62,609 nucleotides of DNA from Terriglobia bacterium (GCA_020073585.1 JAIQEV010000020.1:1-62609); one strand, 5' to 3'. Shown: positions 18,110 through 27,265, numbered from the stretch's first letter. Numbers and translations: made by a program. The notes: a model not told the origin generated them from the letters alone.

Positions 18110-19354
18110 ATGAACTCCAGCTCCACTTCGCTCACAGCCTATCAGGTTCGCCTGCTGGTTGTGCTTTCCTTGATCAATTTTGTCAATTTTGCCGACCGCC
18201 ACGTGATCGTGCCCCTGCTGCCCATCCTCCGCGAGCAGCTCCACGTTACCGACGCGCAGCTTGGCTCCCTGCAGACCTCCCTGCTCGTCGTCCTGGCCGT
18301 GGCCAGCGTGCCCTTCGGCTTTTTCGCCGACCGCATCAGCCGCACCCGCATCATCGCCGCCGGCGTCGCCTTCTGGAGCCTGGCCACCATCGCCGGCGGA
18401 TTCGCGCCCTCCTTCGCCATGCTCCTGGTGGCCCGCGCCCTGGTCGGCGTCGGAGAAGCCGCCTATGCCCCGGCCGCCCAATCCCTGATTTCCGGCGCCT
18501 TTCCCAGGGAGCGCCGCGCCTGGGGACAAGCCATCTTTGCCACCGGCATGCTCCTCGGCGGCGCTTCCGGCCTGGCTCTCGGCGGCCTCATGGGCCAGAT
18601 TCACGGCTGGCGCTACGCCTTCTTCCTCGTCGGCCTGCTCGGCCTGATCCCCGGCCTCAGCGTGCTCAAGCTGCAGGAGCCGCCGCGCGTCCCGCGCATC
18701 GAAGTGGTGCCCTTCCGCCAGTTGCTCAGCGTCCCGGCCTTCCTGGCCATGATTCTCGCCGGTGTATTTATCACTTTTTCAAGTATGTCTCTGCTTACCT
18801 GGGGCATCGACTTCGCCGTCAGCTACAAGGAATTCAGCCTCCGCGAAGCCGCCCTCTACCTCGCCGCCATCGCCCTGTTTTCCCTGCTCCTCGGCGTTTT
18901 GACCGGCGGCTACGTCGCCGACCGCCTGCAGAAAAAATTCGCCTACGGCCGCCTCATCGCCATTGCCGCGGCCTTCCTGCTGGCCGCGCCGTTCGTTCTG
19001 CTGGCCATCCAGTCCGACGAAAAATGGGTTGTGCTCGCCGGATTGTTCATCGCGGAATTTTTCATGTCCTGGTATCACGGCCCGGTCACCGCGGTGATTC
19101 ACGACATGATGCCGCAGCGCGCGCATGCCACCTCCATCGGGGTGTACATGTTCGTGACGCAACTGGTCGGAGCGTTCGGCCCGCAACTGGTGGGCAAGAT
19201 TTCCGATCTGCGCGATCTGCAGGTGGGGCTGCAGGTGGCCGTGGGGGTAATGGTTTGCGGGGCGCTGCTGCTGTTTCTGGTGATCTACTTCATCCGGCGC
19301 GACGGCTTGCATCATCCGCGGCTCGATGCGTTCCGCGCGGAGCACGACTACTGA
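18110..19354 (+). CDS. MFS transporter (Spinster/NarK-like 12-TM permease)
   Basis: 414 residues with 12 hydrophobic segments. The N-terminal half has NFADRHVIVPLLPILREQL and the loop-2/3 signature GFFADRISRTRI. A GEAAYAPAAQSLISGAFPRE segment resembles Spinster-type and hexuronate-type MFS carriers. The substrate is unknown. The ATG at 18110 begins just before TM1. Codon third positions change from C-rich to G-rich within the gene at about 19.0-19.1 kb; the reading frame is intact across the change. Confidence 0.88.
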   Translation: MNSSSTSLTAYQVRLLVVLSLINFVNFADRHVIVPLLPILREQLHVTDAQLGSLQTSLLVVLAVASVPFGFFADRISRTRIIAAGVAFWSLATIAGGFAPSFAMLLVARALVGVGEAAYAPAAQSLISGAFPRERRAWGQAIFATGMLLGGASGLALGGLMGQIHGWRYAFFLVGLLGLIPGLSVLKLQEPPRVPRIEVVPFRQLLSVPAFLAMILAGVFITFSSMSLLTWGIDFAVSYKEFSLREAALYLAAIALFSLLLGVLTGGYVADRLQKKFAYGRLIAIAAAFLLAAPFVLLAIQSDEKWVVLAGLFIAEFFMSWYHGPVTAVIHDMMPQRAHATSIGVYMFVTQLVGAFGPQLVGKISDLRDLQVGLQVAVGVMVCGALLLFLVIYFIRRDGLHHPRLDAFRAEHDY

Positions 19355-19361
19355 GCGCGGC

Positions 19362-19700
19362 TCAGCGCAGGCCGAGCTGGGCGATGAGGCGCAGGATGTC
19401 TTCGCGGGAAACGTCATACAGCGCGCGCTCGTCTTCTTCCTCGAGGCGCTCGCGGAGAAATTCGGCGGCGAGGAAGCTGGCCTCGCGGTCGCTCAAGTCG
19501 CGGCCGCTCTTGGCGCGGAATTCGACGAAGGCGGGATGCGCCAGGCCGAGAATGATGCCCGCACCATCCACGAAAAACTTGGTGTCAATCGTATCGCTGT
19601 GGCGGGTGGCGATGCCGTTCCACATATGCGAAAAGCGGCACTGAAAGACGCGCCCGGTGAGTTTGGAGACCACGTCAAACGGGCCGACGAACTGGCTCAT
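19362..19700 (-). CDS. Hypothetical protein
   Basis: 112 residues from the ATG at 19700: a beta-rich N-terminal half (FDVVSKLTGRVFQCRFSH, TKFFVDGAGIILGLAHPAFVEF) and an acidic helical C-terminus (LSDREASFLAAEFLRERLEE, then DISREDILRLI-like DVSREDILRLI). No family recognised. The segment DTIDTKFFVDGAGIILGLAH is internally consistent and the composition is protein-like. It lies tail-to-tail with the MFS gene, 7 bases apart, and downstream of the aminotransferase gene on the same strand after a 65-base gap. A longer start at 19808 would overlap that gene. Confidence 0.6.
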   Translation of the reverse strand: MSQFVGPFDVVSKLTGRVFQCRFSHMWNGIATRHSDTIDTKFFVDGAGIILGLAHPAFVEFRAKSGRDLSDREASFLAAEFLRERLEEEDERALYDVSREDILRLIAQLGLR

Positions 19701-19765
19701 CGGACCGGTATTGGCTAGCTGAGGCTTTGAGGCCACGAGTAGTTTTCCCTTTCCCCTGAAAAAAA

Positions 19766-20974
19766 TCAACGGCTGACGGCGGCGGCCGTCTCCGCTTCCG
19801 AATAGCACTTGATGGCCGCGGCCACGCCGGCGCCGGCGGGGGCGCGATAGCCGTTTTCCAGCAACACCTTCTCGAAAGCCGCGAGGAAGAGCAGCACGTT
19901 GCCCTTCTGGCTGACGTGGCCCATCAGGCCGACGCGCCAGATCTTGCCCTTGAGCGGGCCGAAGCCGCCGGCGGTTTCGATATTGAATTCGTCGAGCAAC
20001 TGGTTGCGCACCTTCACTTCGTCAATGCCGTCGGGGACCAGCACCGCGGTGACGGTGGGCAGGCGGTCGGCGGGATTCTTCACGAGCAGGCCGATGCCCA
20101 TGGCTTCCAGGCCGGCGGTAAGCGCGTGCTCATTCTGACGGTGGCGCTCCCAGCGCTTTTCCAGGCCTTCCTCGGCGACGATGCGCATGGCTTCGCGCAG
20201 CGCGTAGATGAGGGAGATGGGCGGGGTGTGGTGATAGAGGCGATCCTTGCCCCAGTAGTTCATGGCCGAGGAAAGATCGAAATACCAGCTCTGGACCTTG
20301 GATTTGCGCGCGCGGATGGCTTCCTCGGCGCGGGTGCTCACGGTGATGGGAGACATGCCCGGGGGCGCGCTGAGGGCCTTCTGCGAGCCGCTGAAGCAGA
20401 TGTCGATGCGCTGACGGTCCACATGCAGGGGCGCGCCGGCGAGGGTGGCCACGGTGTCCACGACCAGCATGGCGCCGAGCTCGTCGGCGACCTTGCGGAA
20501 GGCGTCGATACTGGTGAGCACGCCGGTGGAGGTTTCGCCGTGCGCCAGGCCGACAATCTTGACCTTCTTGCCTTTGCCCGCGCGGCGCACATCCTCGGGA
20601 TCCACCGGGCGGCCGTAGGGGGCCTCGACGCGGGTGACGCGCGCCGGGGTGCGCTCGGCGATGATGGCCATGCGCTCGGAGAAGACCCCGTTCACGCAGA
20701 TGAGCGCTTCGTCGCCCTCTTCCAGGGGATTGAGCACGGCGGCTTCGATGCCGCCGGAACCGGAGGCCGAGAGCGGAAAGGTGATGCGGCTCTCGGTCTG
20801 GAACATCTGGCGCAGCAACTGCTGGGTTTCGTCCATGACCACGCGGAAATAGGGGTCCAGATGGCCGACCAGGGGCGTGGCCAGGGCGCGGTAGACGCGC
20901 GCGTCTATGGACGAGGGTCCGGGGGTCATCATCAATCGCATGGGGGGATTCAGTTCGCCGATGTGTTGGGTCAT
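19766..20974 (-). CDS. Alanine/serine--glyoxylate aminotransferase (class V PLP enzyme)
   Basis: 402 residues, class V aminotransferase fold. MTPGPSSIDARVYRALATPLVGHLDP is the family start; SGSGGIEAAVLNPLEEGD binds the cofactor phosphate region and Lys199 in FSGSQKALSAPPGM should form the internal aldimine, with Asp173 (VVDTVAT) contacting the pyridine. It should transaminate glyoxylate with alanine or serine in the cytosol. ATG at 20974 fits the family; the frame stays open upstream but is not homologous there. It is followed by a hypothetical gene on the same strand. Its upstream side faces the largest non-coding gap of the window. Confidence 0.93.
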   Translation of the reverse strand: MTQHIGELNPPMRLMMTPGPSSIDARVYRALATPLVGHLDPYFRVVMDETQQLLRQMFQTESRITFPLSASGSGGIEAAVLNPLEEGDEALICVNGVFSERMAIIAERTPARVTRVEAPYGRPVDPEDVRRAGKGKKVKIVGLAHGETSTGVLTSIDAFRKVADELGAMLVVDTVATLAGAPLHVDRQRIDICFSGSQKALSAPPGMSPITVSTRAEEAIRARKSKVQSWYFDLSSAMNYWGKDRLYHHTPPISLIYALREAMRIVAEEGLEKRWERHRQNEHALTAGLEAMGIGLLVKNPADRLPTVTAVLVPDGIDEVKVRNQLLDEFNIETAGGFGPLKGKIWRVGLMGHVSQKGNVLLFLAAFEKVLLENGYRAPAGAGVAAAIKCYSEAETAAAVSR

Positions 20975-21804
20975 GGCGTGCCTCGCAGTTTGCCGGGGAG
21001 TCGCCCCAGGGACCAAGGGGGCTCGACGGGAAGGGTAATTTTGGCGCAAACGAAGGGGAGGCGCAACCGACAAATTGGCCGGGAGACGGGAGCCGCGGAG
21101 ACGACGAAATGGGTACCAGGACCCAGGAGGCACACCCACCCCCACCCCCGTTGTTTTTTGTAAAGAGTGCGCTTCTGCCTGATTCCAAGGGAGTTGCGCT
21201 GCGCTCTTGGGGAAAGAGTGCGTAAGAGCAGAAAACAAAGGAGGTTGAAGTATTGCGATTTCAATCAGATGCGCACTCTTTGCGTAAGAGCGGAATCTAA
21301 AGGAGTTAGAGGAGCAGTTCACAGTTGACAGTTTACAGTTGAAAGCAAGAAGAGGCGGGCGGGACGCGGGGGAAAGTTTTCGAACGGGAGATTGGCGTAA
21401 CACAAAAAAAGATACCAGAACGATTTCTAACTTTCAATAGGCAACTGAGTGGTATTCGAATGGATGTGGGAAAGTGTTTGGGAAGATGTACTCTTGTAGT
21501 GTTGTGTCCCTAAAATTCACCACATATGTTCAGCGGATCCTCATGGGTAAAAACCCCTGAGTTTTCAACATGTTCGTGTTGGGCTGCAGCTCCGACCACC
21601 TAATAGAGAAATGCAATGAACTTCCGGGACACAATAGTAGTTTGAAAAGTCAAAACCCACACGCTTTGACTTCGTCAAACCATGCGGCACTCAAAGCTTG
21701 CCGAATCACAAAGGGTGCCCCACCAACTGACCGACAGAAAATCCTCAGAAAACCTCCGACTCGCAGACATGACTGGACCTAGCGGATCCGCGTGCAATGG
21801 GGGC
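20975..21804. other. Longest non-coding stretch of the window, AT-richer, with short repeats
   Basis: About 830 bases between two divergent genes. Motifs such as GCGTAAGAGC(A/G)GAA...AAAGGAG(G/T)T occur twice in tandem-like fashion (about 21221-21245 and 21282-21310), AAGAGTGCG occurs in both orientations, and GTTCACAGTTGACAGTTTAC (from about 21318) is a short internal repeat of the CAGTTGACAG type. No protein-like frame is seen before 21682-21805, and no clear DnaA boxes. Confidence 0.55.
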
Positions 21805-24009
21805 ATGAACAAGGTCCGGAAAATGACGAGTGTGGTGGTTCTGTGGATTCTCCCGGTGGTTGCGGGTAGCACCCTTCTGAACGCGCAGGTCGAGCTCCCA
21901 AGGGAGGGAGCACAAGTAGCCATCGCGGTGCGGGCTGCACACCCACCCCGGCTGGATGGGACTCTGGATGATCCGATTTGGGGGACCGCTCCGACGGTGG
22001 ATGACTTCCGGCAGCGAGAACCGATCGAGACCCGCCTGGCCAGCGAGAAGACAGAGGTTCACATTCTGTATGACGCTCGCCACGTTTATTTCGGGATCCA
22101 CTGCTATGACGACGACACCAAAGGTATTGTCGCCACCCAGCTACGGCGGGATATCTCACAAGACCTTGATGACAACTTCGCCGTCGTGATTGACCCCACC
22201 CTGAGCCACCGTAACGGGTATGTCTTCCAGGTAAACCCACTCGGTACCCAACGGGACGGAGAAATTGTTGAGGAGCAATCTCCGCCACAGACCGATTCCA
22301 TTGTCGACCCTAGTTGGGACGGCCTCTGGATTTCGGCGGCGAAAATTACAAATGATGGCTGGACGGCGACGATCGAAATTCCGTTCAGCACGCTGAATTT
22401 TCGTGGTGCCACGGAAGTGACCTGGGGCGTAAACTTCCGCCGCTTCATCCGGCGAAAGAACGAAGAAGACGAATGGTCGGGCTTCCGCAGAGTTTTTGGT
22501 TTCTGGCGTGTGTCCCAGGCTGGAGTACTGCAAGGACTGAGCGGGATTGAGAGCGGGCGTTTGCTGGTGGTTAAGCCGTATGGGTTATTAGGTGTCCGGG
22601 AATTTTCTAGACAGCCGTGGAGTGCGCTCCACACCGGCGGCGTGGACGTGAAATATGGGTTGGCCAGCAACCTGATTGCCGTGGGCACGGTGAATACCGA
22701 CTTCTCCGACGCCGACGTGGACCAGCAGCAGTTCAATCTCACTCCATATCCGGTGTTGATTCCGGAAAAGCGGCGCTTCTTTCTGGAGGACTCCGACATC
22801 TTCGATTTTCTGCTGTGGAACCAGGACCTGCTTTTCTTCACCCGCCAGATCGGGATTGACCCGGTCAGTGGGCAGGAGGTCCCGATTGACGCCGGTGGCA
22901 AGATAGCTGGGCACGCGGCAGGGCTCGATTTGGGGGTCATGGACGTGCGAACGCGCGCCGAGGGACCGAACCCGTATGGAAACTACGCCGTAATGCGGGT
23001 CAAACGTCCGCTGATGCCTGGCTCTTATGTCGGGTTCATGGCGACGGACCAGGAATCAGGGAATCCGCTCAATCCTTATGACCGCTCCGGCGGTCTGGAT
23101 GCCAAGTTCGTGCTCTTCGGAAACCTGAACTTGCGTGGATACTACGCCAAATCCTGGAGCCCCGGATTGAACGGCGACAATGCCGCTTTTGGCGGCCGCC
23201 TGACTTACGCGAACAATTGGTTCAACATTTATGCCGGCCACGGTGTAACGGAAAGGAATTTCAACGCAGAGATGGGATTTGTGACCCGCACTGACGACCA
23301 GCCTACGATATTCCAGTTCAATTTCACGCCACGTCCGCACGTCCTGAATATTCGCGAACTCGATCTTGGCGGATTTGTGAGCTACGACCCGGATACGGCG
23401 GACAAACTGATCTATCGGGAGTCGACTGCCAACATTCGCGTGTTGTTCAACAACAGCGCTGAAATTGATTCGTCTCCCGCGGACGTCGTTTATCAATATC
23501 TAAGCCAGCCCTTGCACTTGTACAAGAATATTTCCATCCCTGCCGGCAGCTACCGGTTTGACTCCCACCAGTTGGCCTACACCTCCGCCGGCAATCGCCG
23601 TTTGACGTTTACCCCATCGTTTCAATGGGGTGGCTACTACACAGGAACGTTGAAGACGGCCGGGGTGACCGCGCAGTACCGGCCGAATCCGCACCTCGCC
23701 CTAGCGATCAATAACACGCTGAATGTATTTCGGTTGCCGCAGGGCAACTTCAACATTGAATTGGCGGGACTGCAGGTCAGCTGCGCTTTCAACCGTTTCG
23801 TGAGCCTGACGACATTCATGCAGGTCGATACCGCCCAAACTCAGGCGGCCAGCGCCAATGTCCGTTTACGCTACACGTTCCACCCCGATAGCGACCTCTA
23901 TGTGATCTACAACCGGGGCACTCGTTTCCAAAGTCTTGCGGCAGGCAATCCGCTGCCCGTGCGCGAACAGAAATTTGCGGTGAAGGTGACCTACTCCTGG
24001 TCAAAGTGA
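21805..24009 (+). CDS. DUF5916-type outer-membrane protein with N-terminal CBM9-like domain
   Basis: 734 residues. A signal peptide (VRKMTSVVVLWILPVVAGST) is followed by a CBM9-like sugar-binding-type domain (PPRLDGTLDDPIWGTAPTVD, residues about 45-190, ending in the WTATIEIPFSTLNF strand), then a long region with the hallmarks of DUF5916: QFNLTPYPVLIPEKRRFFLE, LFFTRQIG and alternating beta strands to a C-terminal aromatic-rich end (KVTYSWSK), consistent with an outer-membrane beta-barrel. Function unknown; such proteins are common in Acidobacteria and Bacteroidota. The ATG at 21805 fits the signal peptide best; earlier in-frame starts at 21769 or 21682 are possible. GC is lower than in neighbouring housekeeping genes. 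Confidence 0.85.
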   Translation: MNKVRKMTSVVVLWILPVVAGSTLLNAQVELPREGAQVAIAVRAAHPPRLDGTLDDPIWGTAPTVDDFRQREPIETRLASEKTEVHILYDARHVYFGIHCYDDDTKGIVATQLRRDISQDLDDNFAVVIDPTLSHRNGYVFQVNPLGTQRDGEIVEEQSPPQTDSIVDPSWDGLWISAAKITNDGWTATIEIPFSTLNFRGATEVTWGVNFRRFIRRKNEEDEWSGFRRVFGFWRVSQAGVLQGLSGIESGRLLVVKPYGLLGVREFSRQPWSALHTGGVDVKYGLASNLIAVGTVNTDFSDADVDQQQFNLTPYPVLIPEKRRFFLEDSDIFDFLLWNQDLLFFTRQIGIDPVSGQEVPIDAGGKIAGHAAGLDLGVMDVRTRAEGPNPYGNYAVMRVKRPLMPGSYVGFMATDQESGNPLNPYDRSGGLDAKFVLFGNLNLRGYYAKSWSPGLNGDNAAFGGRLTYANNWFNIYAGHGVTERNFNAEMGFVTRTDDQPTIFQFNFTPRPHVLNIRELDLGGFVSYDPDTADKLIYRESTANIRVLFNNSAEIDSSPADVVYQYLSQPLHLYKNISIPAGSYRFDSHQLAYTSAGNRRLTFTPSFQWGGYYTGTLKTAGVTAQYRPNPHLALAINNTLNVFRLPQGNFNIELAGLQVSCAFNRFVSLTTFMQVDTAQTQAASANVRLRYTFHPDSDLYVIYNRGTRFQSLAAGNPLPVREQKFAVKVTYSWSK

Positions 24010-24061
24010 TCGGGGACAGCTGCATCCCCAGCGGATATAATGTCACAAGGGGAAAGCTAGG

Positions 24062-25939
24062 TTGAATGGCGACTTTAAAATAGGCGAGTGGTTGGTCAGT
24101 CCGGCCCTGAACCAGATTTCCTGGGAAGGCACCGGTACCCGTGTGGAGCCAAAAGCCATGCAGGTGCTGATTTATCTCGCCGAGAATCCCGGCGTCGCCA
24201 GCAAAGACCAGTTGATCTCGGCGGTGTGGCCCGACGTTTTCGTCTCCGATGACGTCCTAACGGGCTGTATCTCGGCCCTGCGCAAAGTTTTCAACGATAA
24301 CGCCCGTCGTCCGCGGGTCATCGAGACTATTCACAAGAGTGGCTACAGGCTGCTTCTGTCGGTCGAACCAGTCAATCAGAATGGCCATGAGCGACCCGTC
24401 GGCGAGTCGGTCGAAGTCTCATGGTGGCGACGCGCGCTTGCCCATCGTCCGGCTGTGGCCATCGGTGTGATTGCCTTAGCTGCTGTTCTGGTGTCCGCGC
24501 TCGCCTGGGTGCCATCTCGGCGCCACTACGACTCCATTGCCGTACTGCCTTTTCTGAATGCTACCGGTGATTCCGCCACGCAGTACTTAAGCGACGGCAT
24601 TGCGGAGCAGATTGTCAATGATCTTTCCAAGGTAAGTACGCTGAAAGTCATGGCCTGGGCGACTGTGTCCCGCTACCGCCAGCCGCAAATAAGCGTACAC
24701 GCGGTGGGCCGTGAACTGGGTGTAAAAGCAGTTCTCACCGGCCGCCTGCTCCGCCAGGGGAATCGCGTTGTCTTGCAGACCGAACTGGTCGATGTGAGCA
24801 GCGGGTCACAACTTTGGGGACAGCAGTACGACCGCAACATGTCCGATATCCTAGCACTACAGGAGCAGCTTTCTCAGGATATCGCCGCAAACTTGCGAAT
24901 TCGGCTCACCGGAACCGAGCAGTACAGAATCCTGCACCACTACAACGCCTCGCCCGCGGCCTACGAGCTGTACCTAAAGGGCCGCTTCTTTTGGGGCAAG
25001 AGGACCAAACAGGGGCTTCAGCAGGGCATCGACTACTTCCAGCAGGCGATTCACGTCGATCCCAACTACGCTCTCGCCTACGCCGGCCTAGCCGACTGCT
25101 ATAACCTGCTAGATGATTGGGGCGAGACTGCGCCCCGTGATTCTTTTCCGAAAGCTCGGGCCGCAGCGGAAAAAGCCATCGCGCTCGATGACTCTCTCGC
25201 GGAGGCGCATGTCTCGCTAGCGATGGTCCGCGAAGCTTATGACTGGGATTGGGTAGGCGCCGAACAGGAATTCAGGCATGCGATCCAACTGAATCCCAAT
25301 TATGCTACGGCGCACCAATGGTACGGCCTGCTGCTCGCAACACTCGGACGCTTTCCCGAAGCCGAGGCGGAAGTGAGACGCGCGCAACAACTGGACCCGC
25401 TCTCCCCCATCATCAACATGGCGGTCGCGGAAGTGTACGCCTGGGAGCGCCGTTACGACGAGGCTGCCGCCAAGTACAAGAAAGTCATCGAACTGAACCC
25501 CTCGTTCATTGGCGCCTATGGCAATCTGGCGGACGTTTATGAACAGAAGCATATGCATGTCGAAGCTGTGAAAGCCTTGCAGCAAAAATGGAATTTGAAC
25601 GGGGATCCGAATTTTGCTCAGGTGCTCGATGGCACCTACTCACGTTCCGGATTCCCCGCTGTGATTCGCGAAGAACTGAATCGTGAGCTGCGAGAGCGCG
25701 GCAGGGGTCAATACACGAATCCGACGGGGATTGCCGAATACTATGCCGCACTGGGCGACGAACCCCATGCCTTTCAGTGGTTACAAAAAGGGTATGAGGA
25801 ACATTCCAGCGGGATGCAGTATCTGGCCGTATCCCCTGGTTTCGATCCCATCCGATCGAGCACTCAATACCAATACTGGCTCATCGTTCTCGGTCTGCCA
25901 ACTTCCGTCAAGATCACCACAAGAGATCCGAATAGATAG
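24062..25939 (+). CDS. CadC-like winged-helix, TolB-like and TPR transmembrane regulator
   Basis: 625 residues from a TTG at 24062 preceded by AAGGGGAAAG. Residues 5-100 are an OmpR/CadC-type winged helix (PKAMQVLIYLAENPGVASKD, VFVSDDVLTGCISALRKVF, RVIETIHKSGYRL). One membrane helix follows (131-150), then a TolB-like/FlgO-like domain (157-290; IAVLPFLNATGDSATQYLSD, LTGRLLRQGNRVVLQTELVD) and TPR repeats (about 300-560; YALAYAGLADCYN, NPNYATAHQWYGLLLA, NPSFIGAYGNLADVYE). It should sense a periplasmic signal and control transcription directly. It lies 52 bases after the DUF5916 gene on the same strand, which may be a target or partner. The architecture is greatly expanded in Acidobacteria. Confidence 0.88.
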   Translation: MNGDFKIGEWLVSPALNQISWEGTGTRVEPKAMQVLIYLAENPGVASKDQLISAVWPDVFVSDDVLTGCISALRKVFNDNARRPRVIETIHKSGYRLLLSVEPVNQNGHERPVGESVEVSWWRRALAHRPAVAIGVIALAAVLVSALAWVPSRRHYDSIAVLPFLNATGDSATQYLSDGIAEQIVNDLSKVSTLKVMAWATVSRYRQPQISVHAVGRELGVKAVLTGRLLRQGNRVVLQTELVDVSSGSQLWGQQYDRNMSDILALQEQLSQDIAANLRIRLTGTEQYRILHHYNASPAAYELYLKGRFFWGKRTKQGLQQGIDYFQQAIHVDPNYALAYAGLADCYNLLDDWGETAPRDSFPKARAAAEKAIALDDSLAEAHVSLAMVREAYDWDWVGAEQEFRHAIQLNPNYATAHQWYGLLLATLGRFPEAEAEVRRAQQLDPLSPIINMAVAEVYAWERRYDEAAAKYKKVIELNPSFIGAYGNLADVYEQKHMHVEAVKALQQKWNLNGDPNFAQVLDGTYSRSGFPAVIREELNRELRERGRGQYTNPTGIAEYYAALGDEPHAFQWLQKGYEEHSSGMQYLAVSPGFDPIRSSTQYQYWLIVLGLPTSVKITTRDPNR

Positions 25940-26199
25940 ATGCTGCTGGAGTTGTTTCAAGTCCCGCACTTACCGCGGCAATGGCCACTCGGTGGCGTAA
26001 CGGGCATCGCATAGAAGTAAATCCGCCGAAACGGGCCAGAAGTCCGCTTGTGGGAAGTCGGAAGCTGCATTTGGAGCTCGCCGCCGATTGCGGGCGGATG
26101 ACGGCGCACTCGGAAATACTGCACAACGGGCTTTCCGGAAACGGGCAGCGCGGCTGCGGAAAGGATTTCGCAGCAAATATTTGCGTGACCGCGCAGCGG

Positions 26200-26466
26200 T
26201 CAACGCCGCGCGCGCTTTCCCTCCATCGCTTCGCGCAGCAATTTGTTAATCCGGGTCTGATAGCCTTTCCCGCGGCGCTTCAGCCAAGCCAGTACATCGG
26301 CATCCACGCGAATGGTCACCGGTCTCTTGATCGGCCGGTAAAACTTCCCCACCACCGCCCCCCGCCACTCCCGCATTTCGGGTGCGTCCGTCAAATCGAT
26401 TTTCTCGTCCGGCATCCGCGCCAGCGATTTCAGCTCTTTGGCCTGTTTCTTAGAGACCTTCTTCAT
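26200..26466 (-). CDS. brnA: BrnA-family antitoxin without a BrnT partner
   Basis: 88 residues from the ATG at 26466. The C-terminal half is a BrnA-like ribbon-helix-helix: KRPVTIRVDADVLAWLKRRG (residues about 48-67), then KGYQTRINKLLREAME. The N-terminal half is basic then acidic (KKQAKELKSLARMPDEKIDL). BrnA normally represses and neutralises the RNase toxin BrnT encoded just upstream. Here the gene directly upstream (37 bases) is the AhpD-like protein, and no BrnT is within reach on either side. It may be a stand-alone regulator or a leftover. The 260 bases between this gene and the TPR regulator show nothing. Confidence 0.82.
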   Translation of the reverse strand: MKKVSKKQAKELKSLARMPDEKIDLTDAPEMREWRGAVVGKFYRPIKRPVTIRVDADVLAWLKRRGKGYQTRINKLLREAMEGKRARR

Positions 26467-26503
26467 AGATCTTCCTCTCCCGGGGCGCGGCAAGACCGCG
26501 GGG

Positions 26504-27100
26504 CTATCCCCCGAGGTAGCCGAAGCGGGCGAGGCGTTTGCCGGATTCCGCGAATTCCTGCGGGGAGAGGGCGTGAACGCCGGCGCCGTCGCACCAGCGA
26601 TTATAGAAATTGAAGAGGCTGCAGACGGTGATGGCGTCGTAGACGGCTTCGTCGGGCCAGCCGGCGGCTTTGAGCGCGTCCGCGTCCTGCTGGCCGATCC
26701 CGTGCGGCTGGTCATTGAGTTTTTCGACGAAGGCAAAGAGGGCCTTTTCGGGCGCCGAGAGAGGCGAAGAACGGAAGTCGCGAAGAACCGCGTCCACCAG
26801 TTCCCGGTCGCCGAGGAGTTCCGCCGCACCGGCGGAATGGGTGCCGGTTCAAAACGGGCAATGGTTGCGGCTGGAGGTGAAAGCGGAAATCAATTCGCGC
26901 ATGCCGGGGGAGAGCGGCGAGGGGCCGCGCATGACTTCCTGGGTATAGCGCTCGAGATGGGCCGTGGCGCCGGGCTTGAAGGCAAACATGTGGAAAATCT
27001 GGGGGACGCTCCGGCCGGCTTCGCGCATTTTGGCAATCATTTTGGCGCGGGATTCGCTGCCCAGCGCCTGTTCCACGTCTTTCAGGTACATGGGTTCCAT
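26504..27100 (-). CDS. AhpD-like/carboxymuconolactone decarboxylase-family protein, probable selenoprotein (in-frame UGA)
   Basis: An AGGAGG site 6 bases before the ATG at 27100 starts a frame that runs to 26504 with a single internal TGA at 26851-26849. On both sides the protein belongs to one AhpD/CMD-family domain. The internal TGA is codon 84, in the redox motif: CPF-TGA-TGTH corresponds to CxxCxxxH, so TGA stands exactly where the second Cys belongs (Cys81-Pro-Phe-Sec84, His88). Read through, the product is 198 residues, a normal length for a peroxidase-related AhpD-like protein (SSRNHCPF before, GAAELLGDRELVDAVLRDF after). An RNA hairpin ACCGGC/GCCGGT follows the UGA directly and might act as SECIS. 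AhpD-like selenoproteins are known in other bacteria. A plain nonsense mutation or sequencing error from TGC/TGT is the alternative. A gene caller would split this into two pieces. Confidence 0.78.
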
Positions 27101-27265
27101 GGAGGGCCTCCTGTGAGCCGGCGTGCGCGGCGGGCGTTGCCCAGCCGCGCTTCGCGAGATGACGCTGCAGGGTAGCAGAAAATCGGAAGCAATGGGAATG
27201 GCCGCCGCGCGCGGGGACGCATCCCGCGGGGGCGCAGGCAAGACGGAAAGAAAAAGAAAGACGGG

